A stretch of DNA of 64,000 nt, taken from NCBI RefSeq assembly GCF_026107455.2, contig NZ_JAPCHY010000014.1, positions 51,369 to 115,368 of the forward strand, read 5' to 3'. Below are positions 20,530 to 30,301 of the stretch, one piece after another. Positions within the stretch are counted from its first letter, which is position 1, and every line of letters begins with the position of its first letter. This stretch comes from Xanthomonas chitinilytica. GTDB taxonomy: Bacteria; Pseudomonadota; Gammaproteobacteria; Xanthomonadales; Xanthomonadaceae. The position numbers and the translations under genes are program-made. Below the pieces are notes generated by a model, which was not told where the DNA came from, searched no databases, and was given only the letters and a program-made list of their open reading frames with translations.

Positions 20530-22269
20530 TCAGCGGGGAGGCGCGAGCGCCCTTGCCTCGGCACTGCCGACCGGATTGCGCGGGTCGCTGCCGCCGCTCA
20601 GGGTATTGCTGCGCCGGTCCCATTCCACCGTCTGCAGGTTGCCCCAGACATGGCTGGAACCGCGCCCGCCCTCGGCGCTGTCGCCCGGCAGGTCGACCTT
20701 GTGCCCCATCGCCTGCAGCTGTTGCGCCACTTCCAGGCTGAACGCCCCGGATTCGGCCGAGATTACGTCCGGCAGCCACTGATGGTGGTAGCGCGGCAAG
20801 GCCGCCACCTGCTGCGCGTCCAGGCCGGCGTCATAGCCGAGGATGCCCAGCAGCACCATGGTGATGATGCGGCTACCGCCCGGGGTGCCGATCACCACCA
20901 CCTTCTCGCCGTTGTCCATGAAGGTGGGCGTCATCGAGCTGAGCATGCGCTTGCCGGCCTTGGGCGCGTTGGCCTCGTAACCCATCACCCCGAACGCGTT
21001 GGGGGTGCCCGGCTTGAGCGCGAAGTCGTCCATCTCGTTGTTGAGCAGCACCCCGGTGCCGGGCGGGATCAGCCCCGAGCCGTACAGCAGGTTGACCGTC
21101 TGGGTGCCGCCGACGCGGTTGCCTTCGCTGTCGATGATCGAGAAGTGGGTGGTCTCGTCGTCCTCCAGCGGCGTCGGTTGACCCGACAGCAGGTCGCTGG
21201 GGGTGGCCTTCTGCGGATGGATGGTCGCACGCAGGCCCTGGGCGTAGTCCTTGCTGGTCAGCACCCGCTGCGGGATGTCGACGAAGTCCGGATCGCCGAG
21301 GAAGAAGGTGCGGTCGCGATAGGCACGACGCATCGCCTCGACCACCAGGTGGGTGCGCTGCGCTTCGTCCAGCGCGGCCAGGTCCCAGCCTTCGAGGATC
21401 TGCAGCATCGACGCCAGCGCGATGCCGCCGGACGATGGCGGCGGTGCGGTGGTGATCTTCCAGCCGCGATAGTCGAACACGATCGGCTCGCGGGTCTTGA
21501 CCGTGTAGCCGGCCAGTTCCTCGGCGCTCCAGCGTCCGCCGGCCTGCTTTACGCCCTTGAGCAGCTTGCGCGCGGTCTCGCCGCGGTAGAAGCCGTCGAA
21601 GCCCTTGTCGGCCAGCAGTTGCAGGGTGTGCGCCAGCTCGGGCTGCTTGAACAGGTCGCCCTCGGCGATCGGCCGGCCGTTGCGCAGGTAGACCTCGCGG
21701 GTGCCGGGGTAGCGTTCCATCACCTCGCGGCGCGCGGCATAGCCGCGGGCCATGCGCGCGTAGACCGGGAAGCCTTCGCTGGCGACGCGGATCGCCGGCG
21801 CCAGCGACATCGCCAGCGGCAGCCGGCCATGCTGCTCGGCCAACTGCGCCAGCGCCGCCGGCAGGCCGGGAATGCCGGCCGACCACGGCCCGTTGACCGA
21901 ACGGTCGCGGTCCAGCCCGCCGTCCTTGTCCAGGAACTGCTCCGGCGTGGCCGATTCCGGCGCGGTCTCGCGCGCGTCCAGCATCAGGTCCTTGCCGGTG
22001 CGGGCATCGTGCAGCAGGAAGAAGCCGCCGCCGCCCAGCCCGGAGCTGATCGGCTCGACCACCGCCAGCGTCGAGGACACCGCCACCGCGGCATCGAAGG
22101 CGTTGCCGCCCTTGTCCAGGATCTCCATGCCGGCCCGGGTGGCCAGCTCGTGGCCGCTGGCGATGGCGGCGCCATCGGGACGGCTGGCCAGCGGACGCTC
22201 GCCCTCGGCTGCCCAGGCCGCCGGGGCCAGCAACAGCGCCAGCAGCAGACTACGCGCAAACAGCTTCAT
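20530..22269 (-). CDS. ggt: Gamma-glutamyltransferase precursor
   Basis: 579 residues. Periplasmic enzyme that cleaves glutathione and other gamma-glutamyl compounds. A signal peptide (1-20, ends AWA) is followed by the large subunit with GGNAFDAAVAVSSTLAVVEPISSGLGGGGF, and the autoprocessing site DDETTHFSIID. By family alignment the first Thr (Thr373) becomes the N-terminal nucleophile of the small subunit. Arg100 (DARETAP) is the conserved glutamyl-carboxylate ligand. Its ATG overlaps the stop of the upstream ferredoxin gene by 4 bases. Confidence 0.95.
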   Translation of the reverse strand: MKLFARSLLLALLLAPAAWAAEGERPLASRPDGAAIASGHELATRAGMEILDKGGNAFDAAVAVSSTLAVVEPISSGLGGGGFFLLHDARTGKDLMLDARETAPESATPEQFLDKDGGLDRDRSVNGPWSAGIPGLPAALAQLAEQHGRLPLAMSLAPAIRVASEGFPVYARMARGYAARREVMERYPGTREVYLRNGRPIAEGDLFKQPELAHTLQLLADKGFDGFYRGETARKLLKGVKQAGGRWSAEELAGYTVKTREPIVFDYRGWKITTAPPPSSGGIALASMLQILEGWDLAALDEAQRTHLVVEAMRRAYRDRTFFLGDPDFVDIPQRVLTSKDYAQGLRATIHPQKATPSDLLSGQPTPLEDDETTHFSIIDSEGNRVGGTQTVNLLYGSGLIPPGTGVLLNNEMDDFALKPGTPNAFGVMGYEANAPKAGKRMLSSMTPTFMDNGEKVVVIGTPGGSRIITMVLLGILGYDAGLDAQQVAALPRYHHQWLPDVISAESGAFSLEVAQQLQAMGHKVDLPGDSAEGGRGSSHVWGNLQTVEWDRRSNTLSGGSDPRNPVGSAEARALAPPR

Positions 22270-22550
22270 TCGGCTGGGGACTCCGGTTCGTACAGTTCGG
22301 GGTGATCGTGCTGCAGCCGGCGCAGCTTTGCCAGCAGCGCGTCATGACTTTCGGGAATGTCGGGATCCGGGTCGATGCATTCGACCGGGCACACCACCAC
22401 GCATTGCGGCTCGTCGAAATGGCCCACGCATTCGGTACAGCGCGCCGGGTCGATGACGTAGATGGTCTCGCCCATCGAGATGGCCTTGTTCGGGCAGGCC
22501 GGCTCGCAAACGTCGCAGTTGACGCACAGCTCGTTGATTTTGAGGGACAT
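22266..22550 (-). CDS. 2x[4Fe-4S] ferredoxin, YfhL type
   Basis: 94 residues. Two cysteine clusters, CVNCDVCEPACP (residues 9-20) and CTECVGHFDEPQCVVVCPVEC, the second with the eight-residue insertion characteristic of the YfhL/Alvin ferredoxin group. It carries electrons at low potential in the cytoplasm; in gammaproteobacteria such proteins serve, for example, tRNA hydroxylation. The gene lies 172 bases downstream of the lipoprotein gene and overlaps ggt by 4 bases (ATGA), an unusual pairing of a cytoplasmic ferredoxin with an exported peptidase. Confidence 0.93.
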   Translation of the reverse strand: MSLKINELCVNCDVCEPACPNKAISMGETIYVIDPARCTECVGHFDEPQCVVVCPVECIDPDPDIPESHDALLAKLRRLQHDHPELYEPESPAE

Positions 22551-22689
22551 TTCCGGCCGTCATTCCCGCCAGGGCGAGAATCGCTCTTGCTGTTCGCGCC
22601 CTGTCGCCAGAATCATGGATGACAGGGCCACTGAAGATGTCCTGCCGAAAAGCGATCCCCGCCTTCGCGGGGACGACGCTTCCGCAAAG

Positions 22690-22713
22690 GCGTGGCCGCC
22701 GGAGCGGCCACGC
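22690..22713 (-). terminator. Hairpin downstream of the lipoprotein gene
   Basis: Perfect 10-bp stem (22690-22699 with 22704-22713), loop CGGA, 10 bases past the stop codon at 22723. Only a short A3 follows on the left, so its strength is uncertain. Confidence 0.5.
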
Positions 22714-22722
22714 GCGGAAACG

Positions 22723-23214
22723 TCACTTGGCTTCGACAAAGATGTAATCGGCGCCGGTCGGCTGCACGATGGTCTGCACGCGGGCGTTGTCGGCGGCCTC
22801 GCCGATGTAGACCACGCGCACGCCCTTCATGGAGTCGGCCTGCACGTCCTTGAACACGGATTCGATCATGTCGGCCATCTTCGACGAGGCCGAGGAACCG
22901 AACGCCAGCATGTTGCCCGGCTGGATGCCGCGGCCGACGGCGGCGGTGGCGCTTTCCACCTGGCGCTCGTACTTGGCCTCGAACTCCGGGTCGGTCTCCG
23001 GCGGCAGGTAGTACAGGAACGGGCTGTTGCTGATGTTGCCCATGTTCTGCACGGCCACCGCCTGCAGGTACTTGCGCCAGCCGGCATCGTCGTCCTTGGC
23101 CGGCGCGACCAGCGCCTGCTGCGCGTCGGCCACCGGGGCGGCCTCTTCCTTCTTGCATGCCGCGAATGCCAGTACCAACGATGCGACAAACATCACCCGC
23201 ATGGTGTTCTTCAT
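22723..23214 (-). CDS. Uncharacterised lipoprotein
   Basis: 163 residues. A lipoprotein signal MKNTMRVMFVASLVLAFAAC with Cys20 as the lipid-modified residue, then Lys-Lys-Glu-Glu. The rest is soluble and alanine-rich, with MGNISNSPFLYYLPPETDPEF and GNMLAFGSSASSKMADMIE as notable parts. I do not recognise a characterised family. It lies 42 bases downstream of coaD on the same strand and may be co-transcribed, or read from its own promoter. Membrane anchoring is well supported; function is unknown. Confidence 0.8.
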   Translation of the reverse strand: MKNTMRVMFVASLVLAFAACKKEEAAPVADAQQALVAPAKDDDAGWRKYLQAVAVQNMGNISNSPFLYYLPPETDPEFEAKYERQVESATAAVGRGIQPGNMLAFGSSASSKMADMIESVFKDVQADSMKGVRVVYIGEAADNARVQTIVQPTGADYIFVEAK

Positions 23215-23256
23215 GGAATCTCCTCCCTCTGTAAGTTTTTCAGGAAATCGTGGTTA

Positions 23257-24516
<1,260 letters not shown>

Positions 24517-24584
24517 TCACCCCTACCCCGTTGCCCAGTGCCGCGATTTCCTGCGGCCCGACCGCCACGGAGCAAGACAGACCG

Positions 24585-26486
24585 ATGAATGCAGAAACCC
24601 GCAAAGAGACGCTGGGCTTCCAGACCGAGGTGAAGCAGCTGCTGCACCTGATGATCCATTCGCTGTACTCGAACAAGGAAATCTTCCTGCGCGAGCTGGT
24701 GTCCAATGCCGCCGATGCCGCCGACAAGCTGCGCTTCGAGGCGCTGACCCGGCCGGAACTGCTGGAAGGCGGCGGCGAACTGCGCATCCGCATCGAGGCC
24801 GACCCGGCCGCGCGCACCCTGACCATCGACGACAACGGCATCGGCATGAGCCGCGACGAAGCGGTGACCCACCTGGGCACCATCGCCAAGTCCGGCACCG
24901 GCGAATTCCTCAAGGCGCTGTCCGGCGACCAGAAGAAGGACGCCAACCTGATCGGCCAGTTCGGCGTGGGCTTCTACAGCGCCTTCATCGTCGCCGACCA
25001 GGTGGACGTGTACAGCCGCCGCGCCGGGCTGCCGGCCAGCGAGGGCGTGCACTGGTCCAGCAGGGGCGAAGGCGAGTTCGAGGTCGCCACCATCGACAAA
25101 CCCGGGCGCGGCACCCGCATCGTGCTGTACCTGAAGGACGGCGAGGAAGGCTTCACCGACGGCTGGAAGCTGCGCAGCCTGGTCAAGAAGTACTCCGACC
25201 ACATCGGCCTGCCGATCGAACTGGTCAAGCAGCACCACGGCGAGGACGACAAGCCGGCCGAGCCGGAGTGGGAAACCGTCAACCGCGCCAACGCGCTGTG
25301 GACCCGGCCCAAGTCCGAAATCACGGACGAGGAATACAGGGAGTTCTACAAGCACATCGCCCACGACCACCAGGACCCGCTGGCGTGGAGCCACAACCGG
25401 GTCGAGGGCAAGCTGGAGTACACCTCGCTGCTGTACGTGCCCGGCCGCGCCCCGTTCGACCTGTACCACCGCGACGCGCCCAAGGGCCTGAAGCTGTACG
25501 TGCAGCGCGTCTTCATCATGGACCAGGCCGAGCAGTTCCTGCCGCTGTACCTGCGCTTCGTCAAGGGCGTGGTCGATTCCAACGACCTGCCGCTGAACGT
25601 CTCGCGCGAGATCCTGCAGTCCGGCCCGGTGATCGACTCGATGAAGTCGGCGCTGACCAAGCGCTCGCTGGACATGCTGGAGAAGCTGGCCAAGGACAAG
25701 CCCGCGGAATACGCCGGCTTCTGGAACAACTTCGGCCAGGTGCTGAAGGAAGGCCCGGCCGAGGACTTCGGCAACCGCGAGAAGGTCGCCGGGCTGCTGC
25801 GCTTCGCTTCCACCCATGACGCCAGCGGCGAGCAGAGCGTGGCGCTGGCCGACTACCTCGGCCGCATGGTCGAAGGCCAGGACAAGATCTACTACCTGAC
25901 CGGCGAGAGCCACACCCAGGTCAAGGACAGCCCGCACCTGGAGGTGTTCCGCAAGAAGGGCATCGAGGTGCTGCTGCTCACCGACCGCATCGACGAGTGG
26001 CTGATGGGCTACCTGACCGAGTTCGACGGCAAGTCGTTCGTCGACATCGCCCGCGGCGACCTGGACCTGGGCAAGCTGGAGTCGGAAGAGGACAGGAAGG
26101 CGCAGGAAGAGGCCGCCAAGGCCAAGCAGGAGCTGGTCTCGCGCATCAAGGACGCGCTCGGCGACGACGTGGCCGAGGTGCGGGTGTCGCACCGGCTGAC
26201 CGACTCGCCGGCCATCCTCGCCATCGGCGAGCAGGACCTGGGCCTGCAGATGCGGCAGATACTGGAAGCCAGCGGCCAGAAGGTGCCGGAAAGCAAGCCG
26301 GTGTTCGAGTTCAATCCGGCCCATCCGCTGATCGCCAAGCTCGACGGCGAAACCGACGAGGCCCGCTTCGGCGACCTCAGCCGGGTGCTGTTCGACCAGG
26401 CCGCGCTGGCCGCCGGCGACAGCCTGAAGGACCCGGCCGCCTACGTGCGCCGGCTCAACAAGCTGCTGCTGGAGCTGTCGGCCTGA
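24585..26486 (+). CDS. htpG: Molecular chaperone HtpG (Hsp90)
   Basis: 633 residues, full length. Bacterial Hsp90: the GHKL ATP-binding domain shows [27 protein letters not shown] and [15 protein letters not shown]; the middle domain has [25 protein letters not shown] and LNVSREILQ; the C-terminal dimerisation domain is complete. The frame runs 273 codons upstream, through the region opposite rsmD, but [20 protein letters not shown] is the family start. A GGAG lies 12 bases before the ATG, slightly far. A terminator follows at 26495. No sigma-32 promoter was clear to me. Confidence 0.98.
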   Translation: MNAETRKETLGFQTEVKQLLHLMIHSLYSNKEIFLRELVSNAADAADKLRFEALTRPELLEGGGELRIRIEADPAARTLTIDDNGIGMSRDEAVTHLGTIAKSGTGEFLKALSGDQKKDANLIGQFGVGFYSAFIVADQVDVYSRRAGLPASEGVHWSSRGEGEFEVATIDKPGRGTRIVLYLKDGEEGFTDGWKLRSLVKKYSDHIGLPIELVKQHHGEDDKPAEPEWETVNRANALWTRPKSEITDEEYREFYKHIAHDHQDPLAWSHNRVEGKLEYTSLLYVPGRAPFDLYHRDAPKGLKLYVQRVFIMDQAEQFLPLYLRFVKGVVDSNDLPLNVSREILQSGPVIDSMKSALTKRSLDMLEKLAKDKPAEYAGFWNNFGQVLKEGPAEDFGNREKVAGLLRFASTHDASGEQSVALADYLGRMVEGQDKIYYLTGESHTQVKDSPHLEVFRKKGIEVLLLTDRIDEWLMGYLTEFDGKSFVDIARGDLDLGKLESEEDRKAQEEAAKAKQELVSRIKDALGDDVAEVRVSHRLTDSPAILAIGEQDLGLQMRQILEASGQKVPESKPVFEFNPAHPLIAKLDGETDEARFGDLSRVLFDQAALAAGDSLKDPAAYVRRLNKLLLELSA

Positions 26487-26494
26487 TGCTCAAG

Positions 26495-26524
26495 GCTCCT
26501 CTCCCCGATCGGAGAGGAGCTTTT
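26495..26524 (+). terminator. Terminator of htpG
   Basis: Perfect 10-bp stem GCTCCTCTCC/GGAGAGGAGC (26495-26504 with 26511-26520) followed by TTTT, 8 bases after the stop codon. Confidence 0.9.
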
Positions 26525-26531
26525 CCGTTCC

Positions 26532-26603
26532 GTGGGAGCGACGTGAGTCGCGACAGGGCTTCACCGGGAAAGCCACCGGTCGCGACTCACGTCGCTCCTA
26601 CAA
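26532..26603. repeat. Intergenic palindromic repeat, family A (copy 5)
   Basis: Inverted arms GTGGGAGCGACGTGAGTCGC (26532-26551) and the complement ending at 26603. Both arms share the compensating change GTGAGTC/GACTCAC, so pairing is conserved while sequence drifts. Between two convergent genes. Confidence 0.85.
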
Positions 26604-26614
26604 AGGATGGGTGG

Positions 26615-26914
26615 TCAGGCAAACGCATCGAAAAGGCTGCCCAGCATCTCGTTGCCCCGCCGGATCACCACGGCATTGGCGGCGAAGGCTACTTCATAAG
26701 TCTTGGCCGCCATCCGTTCGGCCGCCATGTCCGGCGCCTTCTCCGCCGTATCTACCCGTGCAGTGGCGCCGCCGCCGGGCGTGGCCTGGACGGTGAGCAC
26801 CTGCCGCGGCGCCACGGGCCGCACCGGTTGCACGGCAATGTTGTGTGCCGCCACCCGCATGCCCATCGCGGCCACGCGCATGCCGGAAGCGGCAATCGGG
26901 AAAATCGCGTTCAT
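26615..26914 (-). CDS. Orphan short flagellar-rod-like protein
   Basis: 99 residues. The N-terminus AASGMRVAAMGMRVAAHNIA resembles the conserved start of flagellar rod proteins (FlgB/FlgC type, with the Asn-Ile-Ala helix), and the C-terminus MAAKTYEVAFAANAVVIRRGNEMLGSLFDAF resembles their C-terminal coiled helix. The central domain is reduced to about 35 residues. No other flagellar gene is nearby. It may be a decayed or repurposed rod protein, or a small secreted coiled-coil protein. It is divergent from ftsY with 100 bases between. Confidence 0.7.
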   Translation of the reverse strand: MNAIFPIAASGMRVAAMGMRVAAHNIAVQPVRPVAPRQVLTVQATPGGGATARVDTAEKAPDMAAERMAAKTYEVAFAANAVVIRRGNEMLGSLFDAFA

Positions 26915-27014
26915 GCCATGACATCGGCTGCCGACGCGCCGACTTTAACCCGCTGCGACCGGCCGAAGATGGCGCCGGTGGTAGCATGTCCACCTGCCCC
27001 AGTGCCCTTTGCCA

Positions 27015-28259
27015 ATGCTCAGTTTTTTCCGCCGCAAGAAGCCCCAGGACGCCCCCGAGGCCGCCAAGACCCAGCACTACAGCGCCGAGGAACTGGCCGC
27101 GGCCTTCCCGCAGCCGGCGTCCGCGGATGCTGCGGCCGAACCCGGGGTGGATGCTCCGGTCGTCCCGGCCGAGACGCCGCTGTCCGGCGATGTGGCGCTC
27201 CCGGAACCGGCCGCTCCGGCCCAGGAGGCGGAGGAACTTCCTGCCCCCGTACCTGAAACCGTGCCCGCCACGCCGCAGGCGGCAGCCGACGATGCGCTGA
27301 TTCCCGCCACCGCCGCGCCCGCGGCTCCGGCCGGCAAGGTCGGCTGGCGCGAGCGCCTGCGCAACAGCGGCTTCGCGCGCAGCTTCGGCGGCCTGTTCTC
27401 GCGCAATCCCAAGCTCGACGACGACCTGCTCGACGAGATCGAGACCGCGCTGATCACCGCCGACGTCGGCATGCCGGCCACCACCGCACTGGTGGAGGAC
27501 CTGCGCAAGCGCATGAAGGCGCGCGAGTTCGCCGACGCCAACGCGCTGCTGGCCGCCCTGCGCGCCGACCTGGTCGCGATGCTGCAGCCGGTGGAGCAAC
27601 CGCTGGTGATCGACCGCGATGCCAGGCCGTTCGTGGTGCTGACCGTCGGCGTCAACGGCGTCGGCAAGACCACCACCATCGGCAAGCTGGCCAAGCGCTT
27701 CAAGGACCAGGGCCACAGCCTGATGCTGGCCGCCGGCGACACCTTCCGCGCCGCCGCGGTGGCGCAGCTGCAGATCTGGGGCGAACGCAACGGCGTGACC
27801 GTGGTCGCACAGGGCCAGAACGCCGACGCCGCCTCGGTCGCCTTCGACGCCCTGCAGGCCGGCAAGGCCCGCGGCACCGAGGTGCTGATCGCCGACACCG
27901 CCGGCCGCCTGCACACCCAGACCGGATTGATGAACGAGCTGGGCAAGATCCGCCGCGTGCTCGGCAAGATCGATGAGACCGCGCCGCACGAGGTGCTGAT
28001 GGTGATCGACGGCACCACCGGCCAGAACGCGCTGTCGCAGCTGCGCCAGTTCCATGCCGCGGTCGGCGTCACCGGGCTGGTGGTGACCAAGCTCGACGGC
28101 ACCGCCAAGGGCGGCGTGGTGTTCGCGCTGGCGCGCGAGTTCGGCATCCCGATCCGCTTCGCCGGCATCGGCGAACGCCCGGAGGACCTGCGCGTGTTCG
28201 ACGCCGAGGCCTTCGTCGACGCGCTGCTGCCGCAGGCCTTGGGCAGCGCGCAAGCCTGA
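27015..28259 (+). CDS. ftsY: Signal recognition particle receptor FtsY
   Basis: 414 residues. GTPase receptor that docks SRP-ribosome complexes at the inner membrane. An Ala/Pro/Glu-rich acidic A domain (about 10-110) precedes the N domain and the G domain with GVNGVGKTTTIGKLA (P-loop), DTFRAAAVAQL, ADTAGRLHTQ and TKLDGTAKGG. The start is the ATG at 27015 giving MLSFFRRKK, a basic N-terminus as usual; a TTG two codons upstream is less likely. mutY follows after a family A repeat. Confidence 0.97.
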   Translation: MLSFFRRKKPQDAPEAAKTQHYSAEELAAAFPQPASADAAAEPGVDAPVVPAETPLSGDVALPEPAAPAQEAEELPAPVPETVPATPQAAADDALIPATAAPAAPAGKVGWRERLRNSGFARSFGGLFSRNPKLDDDLLDEIETALITADVGMPATTALVEDLRKRMKAREFADANALLAALRADLVAMLQPVEQPLVIDRDARPFVVLTVGVNGVGKTTTIGKLAKRFKDQGHSLMLAAGDTFRAAAVAQLQIWGERNGVTVVAQGQNADAASVAFDALQAGKARGTEVLIADTAGRLHTQTGLMNELGKIRRVLGKIDETAPHEVLMVIDGTTGQNALSQLRQFHAAVGVTGLVVTKLDGTAKGGVVFALAREFGIPIRFAGIGERPEDLRVFDAEAFVDALLPQALGSAQA

Positions 28260-28265
28260 GCCCCC

Positions 28266-28334
28266 TGTAGGAGCGACGTCAGTCGCGACGGGGCTTTACC
28301 GGAAAGTCCCGGTCGCGACTGACGTCGCCCCCAC
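28266..28334. repeat. Intergenic palindromic repeat, family A (copy 6)
   Basis: Left arm intact (TGTAGGAGCGACGTCAGTCG from 28266); right arm ends in CGCCCCCAC instead of CGCTCCTAC. Between ftsY and mutY, both on the plus strand. Confidence 0.85.
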
Positions 28335-28361
28335 GGTCGCTGCCACCATCCGATGCCCGCC

Positions 28362-29420
28362 ATGAGCCAGCCTCCCGACACCTTCGCCGAATGCCTGCTG
28401 GCATGGTTCGACGCGCATGGCCGCCACGACCTGCCCTGGCAGCACCCGCGCACGCCGTACCGGGTGTGGCTGTCGGAGATCATGCTGCAGCAGACCCAGG
28501 TGGCCACGGTCGTCCCGTATTTCCAGCGCTTCCTGCAGGCGTTCCCGACCCTGCCGGACCTGGCGGTGGCCGACAACGACGCGGTGATGGCGCAGTGGGC
28601 CGGGCTGGGCTACTACGCCCGCGCCCGCAACCTGCAGGCCGCCGCCAGGCGCTGCGTGGAGCTGCACGAGGGCGATCTTCCGCGCGACTTCGAGGCGCTG
28701 CACGCGCTGCCCGGGATCGGCCGCAGCACCGCCGGCGCGATCCTGGCCCAGGCCTGGAACGACCGCTTTGCGATCCTGGACGGCAACGTCAAGCGGGTGC
28801 TGGCCCGCTACCACGGCATTGCCGGCCATCCCGGCACGCCGGCGGTGGAAAAACGGCTGTGGGGCATCGCCGACGAGCACCTGCGGCATGTCCCGGAAGG
28901 CCGCCTGGCCGACTACACCCAGGCACAGATGGACTTCGGCGCCACCCTGTGCACCCGCGCCAGGCCGGCGTGCGTGCTGTGCCCGCTGCAGGCCGGCTGC
29001 GTCGCCCTGCGCGACGGCCTGGTCGATTCGTTGCCGACGCCCAGGCCCGGCAAGACCCTGCCCGAACGCGAAGCCGTGGCCCTGCTGCTGGAAAACGAAC
29101 GCGGCGAGATCCTGCTCAACCGGCGCCCGCCCACGGGCATCTGGGCCTCGCTGTGGACGCTGCCGCAGGCCGATACCGACGCCGCGATGCAGGAATGGTT
29201 CGAGCGCGAGATCCACGGCCACTACGACCGCGCCGAGCAACTGCCGCCCATCGTCCACACCTTCAGCCACTACCGGCTGCACCTGCAGCCGCTGCGCCTG
29301 CGCAAGGTCGCCCTGCGCGACGCGGTGCGCGACAATGACGCGCTGCGCTGGGTATCGCGCCCGACGCTGGCCTCGCTGGGCCTGCCTGCGCCCATCCGCA
29401 AGCTGCTCGACGGCCTCTGA
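28362..29420 (+). CDS. mutY: A/G-specific adenine glycosylase MutY
   Basis: 352 residues. Removes adenine mispaired with 8-oxoguanine. HhH-GPD core with [10 protein letters not shown] (catalytic Glu), [14 protein letters not shown] (helix-hairpin-helix) and [13 protein letters not shown] (catalytic Asp). The [4Fe-4S] cluster motif Cys-x6-Cys-x2-Cys-x5-Cys is [17 protein letters not shown]. The C-terminal NUDIX-like domain recognises 8-oxoguanine. ATGs at 28353 and 28362 are both in frame with no clear Shine-Dalgarno; the second is chosen because it fits the family N-terminus. yggX follows after 32 bases, the conserved mutY-yggX pair. Confidence 0.96.
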   Translation: MSQPPDTFAECLLAWFDAHGRHDLPWQHPRTPYRVWLSEIMLQQTQVATVVPYFQRFLQAFPTLPDLAVADNDAVMAQWAGLGYYARARNLQAAARRCVELHEGDLPRDFEALHALPGIGRSTAGAILAQAWNDRFAILDGNVKRVLARYHGIAGHPGTPAVEKRLWGIADEHLRHVPEGRLADYTQAQMDFGATLCTRARPACVLCPLQAGCVALRDGLVDSLPTPRPGKTLPEREAVALLLENERGEILLNRRPPTGIWASLWTLPQADTDAAMQEWFEREIHGHYDRAEQLPPIVHTFSHYRLHLQPLRLRKVALRDAVRDNDALRWVSRPTLASLGLPAPIRKLLDGL

Positions 29421-29452
29421 GCCGCGCCATCCCCGTCTTCCAGGAATCCCGC

Positions 29453-29731
29453 ATGTCCCGCACCGTCTTCTGCCAGTACGAACAACGCGAAACCGAAGGC
29501 CTGGATTTCGCGCCCTACCCCGGCGAACTCGGCCAGCGCATCTTCGCCGGCGTCGGCAAGCAGGCCTGGAGCGCGTGGCTGGCGCACCAGACCATGCTGA
29601 TCAACGAGAACCGGCTGTCGCCGCGCGATCCGAAGCACCGCGCCTTCCTGGAAGAGGAACTGCGCAAGTTCCTGTTCGCCGGCGGCGCCGACAAACCGGC
29701 CGGCTACGTCGCCCCCGACGCGCAGGACTGA
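29453..29731 (+). CDS. yggX: Probable Fe(2+)-trafficking protein YggX
   Basis: 92 residues. Starts [30 protein letters not shown] with the conserved Cys7, and keeps [16 protein letters not shown] in the middle. YggX supports iron-sulfur cluster stability and protects against oxidative damage. A clear AGGAA precedes the ATG. Cotranscribed with mutY, itself an iron-sulfur enzyme. Its stop codon is 7 bases from the end of the convergent lipoprotein gene. Confidence 0.96.
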   Translation: MSRTVFCQYEQRETEGLDFAPYPGELGQRIFAGVGKQAWSAWLAHQTMLINENRLSPRDPKHRAFLEEELRKFLFAGGADKPAGYVAPDAQD

Positions 29732-29738
29732 ACCGGCG

Positions 29739-30191
29739 CTATTCCTGCGACGCCGCCTCGCGCTCCTGCACGCGCGCTTCGCGCAGTTCGCGCTCGGACG
29801 CCTTCAATGCCTTCACGTCGAGCGGACGGATGCTCTGGATCCGGCACGGAACGCGCATGCCCATGCTGCCTCCGGAGACGATGACGCTGTCGAACCGCGC
29901 CGAGACGGTGCCCATGTGGTTGGTCACGCCGATCGTCGGCGCGTAGGCCAGGTCCATGCATGGCCCACCGAGTTCGAGCAGCCAGGCCTCGGCAGGGCGG
30001 GTCCAGACCGCCAGCGCGCTGTCGCCCAGTTCGGTCCAGCCGTTGAGCTGGCCGAAATAGCGGAAATCACGCACCGGCTCGCCGGCGTGGGCGCGGTACA
30101 GCGCGAGCTTGTCGCTGCTGGAGAGGCGGTCGGCGGTGGCGCAGGAAGCCAGCGACAGGCAAAGTGCCGCGGCAAGCAACATGGTCTTCAT
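29739..30191 (-). CDS. Small lipoprotein, DUF6491-like
   Basis: 150 residues from the ATG at 30191, which gives a lipoprotein signal MKTMLLAAALCLSLASC with Cys17. The longer frame adds 20 residues before a signal peptide and is rejected. The mature part, LALYRAHAGEPVRDFRYFGQLNGWTELGD and WLLELGGPCMDLAYAPTIGVTNHMGTVSARFD, matches a family of small proteins found in Xanthomonadaceae that I tentatively identify as DUF6491. It contains two Cys in the mature part. No function known. Confidence 0.75.
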   Translation of the reverse strand: MKTMLLAAALCLSLASCATADRLSSSDKLALYRAHAGEPVRDFRYFGQLNGWTELGDSALAVWTRPAEAWLLELGGPCMDLAYAPTIGVTNHMGTVSARFDSVIVSGGSMGMRVPCRIQSIRPLDVKALKASERELREARVQEREAASQE

Positions 30192-30239
30192 GGCAGGCTC
30201 CACGGGGAAACAGGCCGCCATGATGCTCCGCTTCGCGCC

Positions 30240-30260
30240 AGGCCGGCACATGGCCGGCCT
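30240..30260. terminator. Hairpin between lolD and the DUF6491-like gene
   Basis: Perfect 8-bp stem AGGCCGGC/GCCGGCCT with loop ACATG, 42 bases past the lolD stop. No T-run on either strand, so its role is uncertain. Confidence 0.35.
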
Positions 30261-30301
30261 GCACCCGTTCAGTCGCTGTGCGGGCGCGGGAACGCCGGCC
30301 T

